A stretch of DNA of 64,000 nucleotides, taken from NCBI RefSeq assembly GCF_002846365.1, contig NZ_PJMW01000004.1, forward strand, positions 1 to 64,000, written 5' to 3'. This document shows, one piece after another, positions 32,941 to 46,125 of this stretch; positions within the stretch are counted from its first letter, which is position 1, and each line of letters starts with the position of its first letter. The translations under genes were made by a program, and so were the position numbers. This stretch comes from Nocardia fluminea. GTDB taxonomy: Bacteria; Actinomycetota; Actinomycetes; Mycobacteriales; Mycobacteriaceae. Under the pieces are notes generated by a model. It was not told the origin of the DNA. It saw only the letters and a program-made list of their open reading frames with translations, and searched no databases.

Positions 32941-34229
32941 CTTCGGAAATCCATTCTCACGTGTTTGATCTTGCCTTGGTTGACCAAGTTCTGCATCTCG
33001 GCGGTCAGGTGGGTGTTGTTGTCGGTGATAAGGACAAATTCATAACCTCGCCGATCACAGTATGCTAGTTCATCCCTGATTTGATCGGTCAGACCCTGAT
33101 TCTGCACATTCTTGACCTCGGTGAGTCGCTGCTGTCCATGATCGAGGTCATCTGGCGTGCGGCGTTTTCCGGAGTCACCGATGAGCGACTCCTTCGTCTT
33201 CATCGGGTCGATGCCGGCACGCATCTCCGCCTTTTCGCCCTCTAGCCTGTTCCGTTTCGTGGTTCCAGTGCTGGCAGGCGGCGGCGGGTTCTTCAGTTGC
33301 TTGTCCAGCACCGGCTGAAACTTGGACGTCATCACGTACCGGACAGTCCCAGAAGCGGCGGTGAATGTGCTCGAGCTCAGAAGCTCCGCTTGCGTCAGCG
33401 CCTTCATCGCCAGCTGAATGCGATCGCGGACGATATCGATTTCTATATCGGCAAGCTTCTTCGCCCCAGCGGACACTGCCTTCCCGCCGATCAGCGCACC
33501 CAGCACATCGGCTCCCACCGCACCGGAGAGGAGCGTGAGTTGCAATTCCGAGTATTCTTGAACGTCTTTCAGCGTCGCCGAGTACCCGCCGACGGCCCCC
33601 GAGATATTTCGCATGGAATCGCTGAGGGCGTCGAACGCGTCGATGACGGAGTTGTGGGCATCTTGGATATCGGGCATCTCATCGGTCTGCGATCCGCTGA
33701 GGTTCGCCATCTTCTTGCGGAGATCGACATCGAGGGTTCCGTAGGCCGAAGCGGCGTTGAGCCAACTTGTCGAGACTTGTTCCATCAGTGTGGCATTCCC
33801 GTCGATCCACATCTCCGGCTGCATGACGATATCCCAGGCAGCAGGTTTGGCCCGGCTTCCGCCCTTGGGTGATTTCAACGGGCGACAGATGAAGGTCTTC
33901 GAACCGGGGTCCGACGGGGGCAGTATCTTGCCGCTGTTGTAGTCCTCCGCGTTCTCGGACTGGTCGTGGTTGATGCCGCTTTGCCGCACCAACAGCGCCA
34001 TCTTCGCAAGTACCTCGGTCGCCCTGCCCGCCGTGACCGTCGCCTCGACACCACAGATGGTGTATCCCCGTCCCCAGCTTTCCCCGCAGGGATCGTTGCC
34101 CGCCATGTTCACCGCGTCGCGCAGCTCGCGATCCATGGTGGTGAGCGCGGCGCTGGCGGTACGGCTCGCCGTGCTGTACTGACCCGAGAGGTCGTAGAAC
34201 AACTCCGGGTCGACATCGAGTTCGCTCAC
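32937..34229 (-). CDS. ESX-type polymorphic toxin with C-terminal Tox-REase domain
   Basis: A 430-residue protein. The N-terminal 110 residues are a helical WXG100/LXG-like secretion region starting V-D-P-E-L-F-Y-D-L-S-G. A long helical middle follows to about residue 310 and a Pro-rich joint (P-P-P-P-A-S). The last 90 residues look like a Tox-REase-7-type nuclease: R-T-P-D-D-L-D, then L-T-E-V-K-N-V-Q-N-Q (D...ExK), then Y-E-F-V-L-I-T-D-N. It is probably exported through an ESX (type VII) system and cuts nucleic acid in rivals. Two WXG100 partners are upstream, immunity downstream. Confidence 0.78.
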   Translation of the reverse strand: MSELDVDPELFYDLSGQYSTASRTASAALTTMDRELRDAVNMAGNDPCGESWGRGYTICGVEATVTAGRATEVLAKMALLVRQSGINHDQSENAEDYNSGKILPPSDPGSKTFICRPLKSPKGGSRAKPAAWDIVMQPEMWIDGNATLMEQVSTSWLNAASAYGTLDVDLRKKMANLSGSQTDEMPDIQDAHNSVIDAFDALSDSMRNISGAVGGYSATLKDVQEYSELQLTLLSGAVGADVLGALIGGKAVSAGAKKLADIEIDIVRDRIQLAMKALTQAELLSSSTFTAASGTVRYVMTSKFQPVLDKQLKNPPPPASTGTTKRNRLEGEKAEMRAGIDPMKTKESLIGDSGKRRTPDDLDHGQQRLTEVKNVQNQGLTDQIRDELAYCDRRGYEFVLITDNNTHLTAEMQNLVNQGKIKHVRMDFRS

Positions 34230-34235
34230 CCTCGT

Positions 34236-34523
34236 TCAGCTCCGCCACATCGCGACGTTTGCGGCTATGGCTTCGGTGTAGTTGGAGTGGGCGGCTTGCG
34301 CGGCGAGCCGCATATCCTCCACACCATCGCGAATCTCCTTCGCCGCAGCCATCAGTCGGCGGTGCGCTGTTGCCTGCGCGGTCGCCGCGTCACCATCCCA
34401 GCCCGTCTGCAGCTTGCTGATCGCGATGTCGAATGCTTCTATCTGCTCGTCGAAAAACCCTTCGAAACCTCCCATTCGGGCAATGACGGAGTCGAGTAGG
34501 GCCAGGTTCACGCTATGAGACAC
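34236..34523 (-). CDS. WXG100-family protein (EsxA/B-like), second of pair
   Basis: 95 residues from the GTG at 34523. A helix-turn-helix hairpin with Q-T-G-W-D-G-D-A-A at the turn (the W-x-G motif) and a helical C-terminal arm. Length and pattern are typical of ESAT-6-like secreted proteins, which pair as heterodimers and carry LXG/WXG toxins to type VII systems. It overlaps the preceding WXG100 gene by 11 bases and is followed seven bases later by the toxin gene. Confidence 0.82.
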   Translation of the reverse strand: MSHSVNLALLDSVIARMGGFEGFFDEQIEAFDIAISKLQTGWDGDAATAQATAHRRLMAAAKEIRDGVEDMRLAAQAAHSNYTEAIAANVAMWRS

Positions 34524-34878
34524 CGGGTAGATCCAGACTCGAGGCGACTGCTTCGATCGCAGCCGCGTTGGCGCCTTCCTGACCGAGATATGCCTCAGCA
34601 CTGTCGTCCAACGCGACGGTGGTGTCACGAATGGCATCCAGCAGTTCGGAGAGGCCATCGCGAACATCGGCAAATCCCGCGGCGAACTGCTCGCCCTGCC
34701 GTCCCTTCCAGGTGCTGGTCAGCGACTCAACATCTGACTCAAGGGACTTGAACCCCGAGACCATGCCATCGAGCAAGGTCCGCACCGCTGTAGCGGCGGC
34801 GGCGAGTTCAGCCGGAGTTGCCTGAAATGTTTGTCCACCGTATGTCACCGGTGTTCCCCCTTCACTATCTGAAGTCAT
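34513..34878 (-). CDS. WXG100-family protein (EsxA/B-like), first of pair
   Basis: About 121 residues from the ATG at 34878; an in-frame TTG lies four codons upstream. A core hairpin with L-T-S-T-W-K-G-R-Q-G-E at the turn is the W-x-G motif. An N-terminal extension of about 25 residues precedes the first helix. It forms the presumed heterodimer partner of the next gene and heads the leftward four-gene toxin module. Confidence 0.8.
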   Translation of the reverse strand: MTSDSEGGTPVTYGGQTFQATPAELAAAATAVRTLLDGMVSGFKSLESDVESLTSTWKGRQGEQFAAGFADVRDGLSELLDAIRDTTVALDDSAEAYLGQEGANAAAIEAVASSLDLPGVS

Positions 34879-34899
34879 GGTAACGATCAATCGCGAAAG

Positions 34900-35676
34900 T
34901 GGCGCGGGCCCAGACGATCCGGCGGCTGGAGAGCCGAGCCTGTGATCGCCTGGCGAAGCCGCTTCTCAGGTTTCAGCAGGACACACGCGTCGACAAACGC
35001 CTGCGGCCCGTTCGTGGCATCGAATGGGCCGCAGAGCGCACTGACCGAGCTGACCCGGCCTGGCCGTGCTGCAGATGCCGTTGTCCGCGGTCACCCGGTC
35101 CGGGTCGAAGACGTACTCCTTGACCCTGGAGGTCGACAGGTCGGCGTACTTGACCGCGCCGATACCCGTCGGCTGATCATCCGGGGTCCTTGACCTGCTC
35201 GGACTCGGCGGTGATCTCCCGCCACCGCGCGACCGTGTCGAGGTCCCGGCTTGCAGGACAACCCGAGTTCGAGCCCGGTCAGTGAAGGAAGGCTCGGCGT
35301 CGAACTGTGCGCGGGCGGCCGTATACAGGCTGTCCAGCGCCGACACTGAACTGGTGTGCGCATCGAGTTCTCCAGTGTACAAAGCAAATTCAGGATGCTC
35401 GTCGATGTACTGGATCAGCATCCCGAACTGAGTCCACCAATCACCCACATGGTTCGCGGGTACGACATCAGCGCCGAGGAACCCGAATACCCGAGCCAGG
35501 CTGTCATCGATGATGGCGGTCTGGCGTCCGACGTGCATTTCCTTCGCCACGTCCGGCGCCGAGTAGTCGATAAGGACCCGTTGCCCAACTTCGGGGGTAG
35601 CGATGCCGAGCCGGTCGTCAGCCAACCGCGCGGCGACGGTTTTCCAGACCACTGAATCGGGCAAGGTGATGTTCAA
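34900..35676 (-). pseudogene. Decayed partial copy of arginyl-tRNA synthetase
   Basis: The minus strand reads closely like residues about 70-250 of the intact argS at 23692: Y-S-A-P-D-V-A-K-E-M-H-V-G, S-L-A-R-V-F-G-F-L-G-A-D-V-V, F-G-M-L-I-Q-Y-I-D-E-H-P-E, V-S-A-L-D-S-L-Y. It then jumps to I-G-A-V-K-Y-A-D-L-S-T-S-R-V-K from the region around residue 445, so the catalytic middle is deleted. The HIGH motif is broken (H-V-G-R-Q-T), both ends are missing, and frameshifts follow. It is non-functional. Confidence 0.85.
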
Positions 35677-35825
35677 GAAGCCTTGGCAGAGCTAGTTGGA
35701 TGCTCGCGGACTCCAGATGAGTTCACAGGTTCGGTAACGAGTGCCACATGAACCCTCGGGTGTTGTCGGTGTGGCGGCGTAGTGTCACGCATATCGGCGT
35801 TGCGGTGACCAACCGGAGGTTCGCG

Positions 35826-36923
35826 ATGGACGTGCTGCTCGGGATCGGAACACGTAAGGGTTTGTTCTTGGCTCGTAGCCGGGATGGGCGAGCTAGTTGG
35901 ACGGTGTCGCCACCGCAATTTCCGGTGGCTGATGTGAAGGCCTTGGCGATTGATACTCGACGGGAGACGCCGCGGGTGCTCGCCGGGGTGTTGAACAGTC
36001 ATTTCGGGCCCACGTTGGTGGTCAGTGATGATCTCGGGGAGACGTGGAGCGAGCCGGATGACGCGCCGCTGGCGTTTCCCGAGGACACCGGGGCTGCGTT
36101 GGGTGGCGTGTGGCAGATTGCGCCTTCTACCGATGCCGAGCCGGATGTGGTGTACGCGGGTGTCGAGCCGTCTGCCTTGTTCCGGTCGGCTGATCGCGGA
36201 CGGACGTTCGAGCTGGTCAGGGGGTTGTGGGACCATCCCCATCGGCCGCAGTGGCAGCCTGGCGGTGGCGGGTTGGCTCTACACACCGTGCTGCCGCATC
36301 CATCTGATACGCGGCGGATGGTGGTAGCCATGTCCACCGGTGGGGTTTATCAGACTGCCGACGGCGGGGAATCGTGGACGCCGACGAACAAGGGTGTCAC
36401 TGCGGACTTCATGCCCGGCGAATTGCCGGAATGGGGACAGTGCGTGCACAAAGTCGCTGTCGATGCCGAGTCGCCGAGCACCATGTATTTGCAGAACCAC
36501 GGCGGGGTGTTCAGGAGTACCGACGCGGGTGTGAGCTGGCAGTCGATCGACGGTGGGTTGCCGCCGTCCAACTTCGGCTTCCCGATCGTCGCGCATCCGC
36601 GTAAGCCGGGGGTGATCTACACCTTCCCTCTGGTCGCGGACATGGATCGCTTCCGTTTCCCACCCGATGCCACCTGCGCGGTGTATCGCAGCGAGGACGG
36701 CGGCGAGACGTGGTCGAAGCTGAACGATGGACTGCCCACGGTCCCGTTCTGGGCTGCGGTCATGCGCGATGCGATGTGCGCCGATGATGCCGACCCGACC
36801 GGAATCTATTTCGGCACGCGCAACGGCGAAGTGTATTGCAGTGCGGACGAGGGCGACCATTGGCAGCTCGTGGCCGACAAGCTGCCCGACGTGCTGTGCG
36901 TGCGCGCCGCGGTCATCGGATAG
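35826..36923 (+). CDS. BNR/sialidase-like beta-propeller protein
   Basis: 365 residues from the ATG at 35826. Repeated Asp-box-like units S-x-D-x-G-x-T-W are present: S-D-D-L-G-E-T-W, S-A-D-R-G-R-T-F, T-A-D-G-G-E-S-W, S-T-D-A-G-V-S-W, S-E-D-G-G-E-T-W, S-A-D-E-G-D-H-W. These give a six- or seven-bladed propeller like exo-alpha-sialidase and YCF48 folds. No signal peptide, so cytoplasmic and probably not a true sialidase. The MoaD-like gene starts four bases after the stop, a pairing found repeatedly in actinobacteria. Function unknown. Confidence 0.8.
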   Translation: MDVLLGIGTRKGLFLARSRDGRASWTVSPPQFPVADVKALAIDTRRETPRVLAGVLNSHFGPTLVVSDDLGETWSEPDDAPLAFPEDTGAALGGVWQIAPSTDAEPDVVYAGVEPSALFRSADRGRTFELVRGLWDHPHRPQWQPGGGGLALHTVLPHPSDTRRMVVAMSTGGVYQTADGGESWTPTNKGVTADFMPGELPEWGQCVHKVAVDAESPSTMYLQNHGGVFRSTDAGVSWQSIDGGLPPSNFGFPIVAHPRKPGVIYTFPLVADMDRFRFPPDATCAVYRSEDGGETWSKLNDGLPTVPFWAAVMRDAMCADDADPTGIYFGTRNGEVYCSADEGDHWQLVADKLPDVLCVRAAVIG

Positions 36924-36927
36924 AGCG

Positions 36928-37200
36928 ATGGCTCGCGTCTGCCTGCCCTCCATGCTCCGCACCTATGTCGATGGCGCCAAGGAACTCGATGTCGACGGTG
37001 CGACCCTGCAACAGGTCCTCGATGCGCTGCGCGAGCGATCGCCCGGGTTGGAACGCCGTCTGCGCGATGAACGCGGGGCTTTGCGCCGATACGTGAACTT
37101 CTATATCGACGGTGACGAATGCCGGCTGCTCGACGGCCAGGACACCGCTGTCGGCGCGCGCACCGAGGTGATGATCATTCCATCGGTCGCCGGCGGATGA
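36928..37200 (+). CDS. MoaD/ThiS-like ubiquitin-fold protein
   Basis: A 90-residue protein with the beta-grasp pattern: V-C-L-P-S-M-L-R-T-Y, L-Q-Q-V-L-D-A-L-R-E-R-S-P-G-L, Y-V-N-F-Y-I-D-G-D-E and a terminal I-P-S-V-A-G-G. The C-terminal Gly-Gly is what MoaD/ThiS proteins need for adenylation and sulfur transfer or protein conjugation. It is in operon with the BNR propeller, not with molybdopterin genes, so it may be a dedicated sulfur carrier or modifier. Confidence 0.85.
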   Translation: MARVCLPSMLRTYVDGAKELDVDGATLQQVLDALRERSPGLERRLRDERGALRRYVNFYIDGDECRLLDGQDTAVGARTEVMIIPSVAGG

Positions 37201-37230
37201 GACCTACCCCTTTAGGTGCAATGAAACCTG

Positions 37231-38607
37231 CTACCGGAAATAGGGCGTTGCCTGCACCCAATGGAACCCCCGCGAAACAGCTGGGAACTGCCCGAGGTCG
37301 ACCTGGTCCAACTGCATTCGTACCGGCCGTCCGCCGAGTACGCCATCCAGAATCAACCGATCCGATTGTGGCCGTGCATAACTAAATGTCGCGAGCTTCC
37401 ATTGGTGTGCCGTGTCTTTCGACAGCGTGATGGTGTGCTGGTCGGTGTCGATCCGAGCGGGGAAGGAGACCAGCGAATCGTCCAGTCGCTGCACGGTCAT
37501 GCCCTGGGGGATATCGAAGATGATCCGGCGGAATCGTTCGTTGGCGCTGGGCATTCCGCTGTTGGACGGTGGTTCGCGGAAGTCGACCAGTGCGGGCACC
37601 TGCTCACCCGCGATCGAGTACTCGGTGACGTTCCAGATGCCGTAGAGCGGCGATTTGGGCCGTGCGTTGCCGTAGGTGTGCCAGCCGTCGTATGCCTCGA
37701 CAGTCATCGCACCCAGCAGCCACACGCCCAACAGCACCTGGGCTGCGGACAGAATTCGGTTGCCACGCACAGTGGGCAGCAAGGACGTCGACGTTCGGGC
37801 TTCTACGGCATGGCCGAGCAGCGTCCGAACAACCCGGATGACGTCCGGTGCTGCCAATACTGTTGCGTACAAGAACAATTGCAGAGCGAACAGCTTCACC
37901 GGCACATCGAATGCCAGGTTCATCAGGAGCACTTGCAACGCCACAATGACAGCAAGGACAGACCCGAGCCCGGCGGTCACGGGCAGGATGAGAAGAAGCG
38001 CCGCGACGACTTCCGCCGCACCCAACGCCATCTCATACGGCTCCGACAGCGACGACTGCGCCCACAACACCGCCATCGGGCTCATATGACCGAACGGTTC
38101 GACCAGCCGCTCGAGATTGAACGACATCTGCGTCGGCAGCACCTTGATCATCCCGTACAGCAGAAGGGCACTGGCCAGGGAAAAACGCAACAGCAGCCGG
38201 AACCACTCGTACAGTCGCGTGTAGTTCGGGCGGTGCCGGTCGAGGACCGTCCAGGAGACGGTCACCGGCACAGCAACCAGGAGCAAGGTGAGAACCGCCA
38301 CCCATTTCGCCGCTGTGTCGCCGCTACCGGTGACCGTGTAATCGATTCGTACATCGAAGATCTGGGTGCCGATCCAGTCGGTGAGCGGATGCAACGCCGT
38401 CCATTCGGCGACCTCGCTCACCATCTCCTGCGGCACACCGAGGGTGCGCAACAACGCGTGCAGCAGCCACACCCCCGCCATCCCCACACCGACCACGACG
38501 AACCCGAACCGGAAAAGCACCCGGACCGCGGGATGCCACCGCTGCTCAGCCTCCCGCTCGATGTCATCGACCACAGGCTCCCGATGAGCCACCACCCCTG
38601 TAACCAC
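37231..38607 (-). CDS. DoxX-like multi-pass membrane protein
   Basis: A 458-residue protein with about seven hydrophobic segments, beginning F-R-F-G-F-V-V-V-G-V-G-M-A-G-V-W-L-L and including L-R-F-S-L-A-S-A-L-L-L-Y-G-M-I-K-V-L and V-V-A-A-L-L-L-I-L-P-V. The four-helix DoxX-like core lies in the middle. The C-terminal about 140 residues are extramembrane (A-Y-D-G-W-H-T-Y-G, then a soluble strand-rich domain ending W-V-Q-A-T-P-Y-F-R). Function not known. GTG start at 38607, with nearby in-frame GTG alternatives. Confidence 0.75.
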   Translation of the reverse strand: MVTGVVAHREPVVDDIEREAEQRWHPAVRVLFRFGFVVVGVGMAGVWLLHALLRTLGVPQEMVSEVAEWTALHPLTDWIGTQIFDVRIDYTVTGSGDTAAKWVAVLTLLLVAVPVTVSWTVLDRHRPNYTRLYEWFRLLLRFSLASALLLYGMIKVLPTQMSFNLERLVEPFGHMSPMAVLWAQSSLSEPYEMALGAAEVVAALLLILPVTAGLGSVLAVIVALQVLLMNLAFDVPVKLFALQLFLYATVLAAPDVIRVVRTLLGHAVEARTSTSLLPTVRGNRILSAAQVLLGVWLLGAMTVEAYDGWHTYGNARPKSPLYGIWNVTEYSIAGEQVPALVDFREPPSNSGMPSANERFRRIIFDIPQGMTVQRLDDSLVSFPARIDTDQHTITLSKDTAHQWKLATFSYARPQSDRLILDGVLGGRPVRMQLDQVDLGQFPAVSRGFHWVQATPYFR

Positions 38608-39059
38608 TTATCACTCCTACGGTCGAAAGCCGTGCGGGTGAGACGCTATGGCAGCAGGCGTGACTCGGAAATCCAGCAAAATCGGTGCCCCGAACGTTCG
38701 GGTCACGCGTCAATCAGGACGGTCCACACATTGGTGTCAGGCCCCTTACCGAGGCAGAACATCTCCTTACCGTCGGGCGATGTCGCTACACCCGCGCCCA
38801 CCTCGCAGGGAGCGCCCGGGGTGCGGAGTGCCGAGCAGCGGTACTGATTGCACCCATGCGCCCCCGCTGTCGTGATCATCGTGCCACTCGGCATCGCACC
38901 CGATGCCTTTCAAGCAGCGAGTGCCGAAGGCAGCCGGATTGGAGCCTGGTGGAGAACGTCTCCAGCCTGGAGTCTGCGACTCGTCGGCGAGGCGACCTGC
39001 CTGCTGCGTCGACGTCGCCGTCCTCGCATGTGCGCCTTACCCTGATGTAACTTGGCCGC
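38608..39059. other. Mostly empty stretch upstream of the DoxX-like gene
   Basis: About 450 bases. It holds the DoxX-like promoter, one small Cys-containing frame (listed separately), and the upstream region of the GNAT gene. No RNA gene or strong repeat is seen. Confidence 0.4.
38703..38894 (-). pseudogene. Small Cys-containing fragment, possibly end of a secreted protein
   Basis: A 63-codon frame reads C-N-Q-Y-R-C-S-A-L, P-G-A-P-C-E-V-G-A-G-V-A, S-P-D-G-K-E-M-F-C-L-G and V-W-T-V-L-I-D-A. Four cysteines could make two disulfides, as in the C-terminal part of actinobacterial secreted proteins. No signal peptide is visible in this short frame. It may be a remnant. Confidence 0.3.
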
Positions 39060-39730
39060 ATGCAGGTTCGGGGATTCAAGGACAGTGATCGGGCGGAGTT
39101 GCGTCTGCTGTTCGAGCGCGCCGGCCAGGGGTCGCCTACTGAGTCTCTGTGGGGACACGCCGACCCCGAAGCAGCGGTGTATCTCGATCCCTATATGGAG
39201 TTGGAGCCGGAGTCTCTGTTCGTGGCTGAGAAGGGCGGGGAGCTCGTCGGATACCTCACCGGGTGCGTGAATACCGTGGCGTTTCCGAGTGAGGACACGC
39301 GCATTGCCGAGGCACTCCGTCGGTATCGGCCGTTCCGAACCAGGCAGGCTCTGGTGTTCTTCAGTCGCAGTACGGTCGATGTGCTGGGGGCGGCGATCCG
39401 GAGGAAGGCGACGGCCGGTGAGTTCGACAATTCGCGGTGGCCTGCGCATCTGCACATCAACGTCGCGCCAGAAGCGAGGGGGACCGGGGCTGCCGCGGGG
39501 ATGATGGACCGGTGGTTCGACCGCCTGCTGGTCGAACAGGTGCCGGGGTGCCATCTGCAGACGCTGGTCGAAATGCCAGGGCGGTGCGGTTTTTCGAACG
39601 AATGGGTTTTGCACCGCACGGTGGGACTCCGGCGGTGCCGGGGCTCCGCTATCACAGCGCGCGAGTTCACCAGTTGACCATGGTTCGATCGTTCTGCGCG
39701 ACTCCGCGTGAAGTTGCCACACCGGAATAG
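39060..39730 (+). pseudogene. GNAT acetyltransferase with a single-base frameshift
   Basis: The first frame (from the ATG at 39060) gives an N-terminal GNAT with L-H-I-N-V-A-P-E-A-R-G-T-G-A-A-A-G-M-M (acetyl-CoA loop). At 39570-39573 it derails after L-V-E. One added A there would restore N-A-R-A-V-R-F-F-E-R-M-G-F and run on to a stop at 39728-39730. The short A-run makes a sequencing error as likely as a true mutation. If real, the enzyme loses its last about 50 residues. Substrate unknown. Confidence 0.8.
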
Positions 39731-39744
39731 ATTCTCAAACGCAA

Positions 39745-39773
39745 AAAGGCCCCCAGCAATGCTGGGGGCCTTT
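39745..39773. terminator. Strong bidirectional hairpin terminator of the rRNA operon
   Basis: AAAGGCCCCCAGC (39745-39757) and GCTGGGGGCCTTT (39761-39773) form a perfect 13-bp stem with an AAT loop, flanked by A- and T-runs. It lies just after the 5S 3' end on the minus strand and just after the GNAT frame on the plus strand, so it can end both transcripts. Confidence 0.9.
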
Positions 39774-39783
39774 CGCAATGATG

Positions 39784-39900
39784 TTCCGGCAGTGTCCTAC
39801 TCTCCCACACCCTGTCGAGTGCAGTACCATCGGCGCAGGTGGCCTTAGCTTCCGGGTTCGGAATGGGACCGGGCGTTTCCCCACCGCTATAACTACCGTA
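39784..39900 (-). rRNA. rrf: 5S ribosomal RNA
   Basis: About 117 bases. The minus strand begins TTACGGTAGTTATAGCGG and contains the conserved CCCATTCCGAACCCGGAAG segment, ending with GTAGGACACTGCCGG. It is the last gene of the operon. Ends are judged by pattern and may be off by a few bases. Confidence 0.93.
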
Positions 39901-39962
39901 ACTCTATGAAACTGTCACACAAAGAGCCACAAACCCCAACCAACCCCCCAAAAGGGACCAGT

Positions 39963-40018
39963 CGAGACCTGTTGTCTCGTGATCTGTGTGTTGTTTCAGA
40001 AACCGCACAGTGGACGCG
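39963..40018. other. 23S-5S spacer with 3' arm of the 23S processing stem
   Basis: Sequence at 39989-40018 is complementary, with few mismatches, to 43177-43205 just upstream of 23S. The two pair in the precursor RNA to form the processing stem flanking 23S, cut by RNase III. A small CGAGAC/GTCTCG hairpin at 39963-39979 lies between this arm and 5S. Confidence 0.7.
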
Positions 40019-40032
40019 TAACACCTTCATAA

Positions 40033-45018
<4,986 letters not shown>

Positions 45019-45213
45019 GAAGACTCTCAACTCATGCCCGAAGACACGAATCAGAACTATCTAAACTAGAGTCCGAAAACCTAGCAAATGCGAACACCAG
45101 CAAAAAGATTCGCTGTTGTTCAAATGTCCAACCTCCATGACCGGGGGGTACATGAAGGACTGGAACCAATAATTATTATTGGCACTGACATTCATCGACA
45201 CACTATTGAGTTC

Positions 45214-45223
45214 TCAAAGAACA
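45214..45223 (-). promoter_or_regulatory. rRNA leader boxA antitermination site
   Basis: The minus strand reads TGTTCTTTGA, followed by GAACTCAATA, about 200 bases upstream of 16S. This is the NusB/NusE-binding boxA of ribosomal leaders, needed for antitermination. A related copy lies before 23S. Confidence 0.8.
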
Positions 45224-45420
45224 CACGCACACACTTCTGCCCGCAACTTGTTGTAGGGGTTTCGGTGAGGCAAGGGTTCCAACTTAGCTCAGGCAACCGG
45301 TCGGAAGCAAATCCGTTCCGTGTTCCTCTGAACACATGATCAGTCAGGCGCTCATCGTCCTACCTCGTGTCTCGGCCGCTGGGCGACTGAGTCGGTGTCC
45401 GTGTCGCTCTGACTCGAATA

Positions 45421-45449
45421 AAGTTACGTGCCGACAATTGCAAAGTCAA
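45421..45449 (-). promoter_or_regulatory. rRNA operon promoter
   Basis: On the minus strand a -35 box TTGACT (45444-45449) is followed after 17 bases by a -10 region TAACTT (45421-45426), then a GTCAGAGCGAC stretch. It is the only good promoter pair upstream of 16S. Just outside it, ATCCCC and GGGGAT form an inverted repeat at 45450-45467, which also lies in front of the DUF218 gene. Confidence 0.7.
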
Positions 45450-45486
45450 ATCCCCTAGTCAGGGGATATTTTCGCAGTGCTCATAT

Positions 45487-46125
45487 ATGAAAGGGCGCAT
45501 GGCGGAGGAACATAGCGGCACACGTCGGCGGTTGCGCCGCATCGCGCGAGCCGGACTTGTGGTGGCGGGTGGGCTGGTGTTGGTGACGGCTGGGGCGAAC
45601 ATCGCTATGTGGACTTTGTCGTCGGGCCATAGAAGTGATGTGGCGGCCGCACCCAGCGCACCCGTCGTGATCGTCCCGGGAGCCAGGGTCGCGACGGACG
45701 GAACTCCGATGGCCTATCTACGGGGACGTCTCGATGTGGCGATCGAGTTGGTCAAAGCAGGTAAAGCCGAGGAGATTCTGTTGTCCGGGGATGCCGGCGG
45801 TTCGTCGGGCGATGAGATCGCGTCGATGCTGCGCTATCTCCTCGACCACGGCATCGACCCGGCCATTGTTCGATCCGATCGTGCCGGGCTTTCCACCCGG
45901 GAGACCTGCGAGCGGGCGAAGTCGATGTTCGGCATCGACCGGGCGATCATCGTGAGCCAGTATCAGCATCTCCCTCGCGCGGTCGCGCTGTGCCGGGCTG
46001 CGGGCATCGAGGCAGACGGTGTGGTCGCCTATTGCGAGTGCAGGCAGGTCACCGAGATACGTAACAACGTTCGTGAATGGCTGGCAGCGCCGAAAGCCGC
46101 AGCGGAGATGCCCTTGCGCCGATAG
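45487..46125 (+). CDS. DUF218 / YdcF-SanA-like membrane protein
   Basis: A 212-residue protein. One N-terminal membrane helix (A-G-L-V-V-A-G-G-L-V-L-V-T-A-G) is followed by a DUF218 domain: V-V-I-V-P-G-A-R-V-A, L-R-G-R-L-D-V-A, I-L-L-S-G-D, S-T-R-E-T-C and V-S-Q-Y-Q-H-L-P-R-A. In SanA/YdcF proteins this domain is linked to cell-envelope integrity; exact chemistry is unknown. It is transcribed away from the rRNA promoter and has its own start at 45487 or 45499. Confidence 0.85.
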   Translation: MKGRMAEEHSGTRRRLRRIARAGLVVAGGLVLVTAGANIAMWTLSSGHRSDVAAAPSAPVVIVPGARVATDGTPMAYLRGRLDVAIELVKAGKAEEILLSGDAGGSSGDEIASMLRYLLDHGIDPAIVRSDRAGLSTRETCERAKSMFGIDRAIIVSQYQHLPRAVALCRAAGIEADGVVAYCECRQVTEIRNNVREWLAAPKAAAEMPLRR

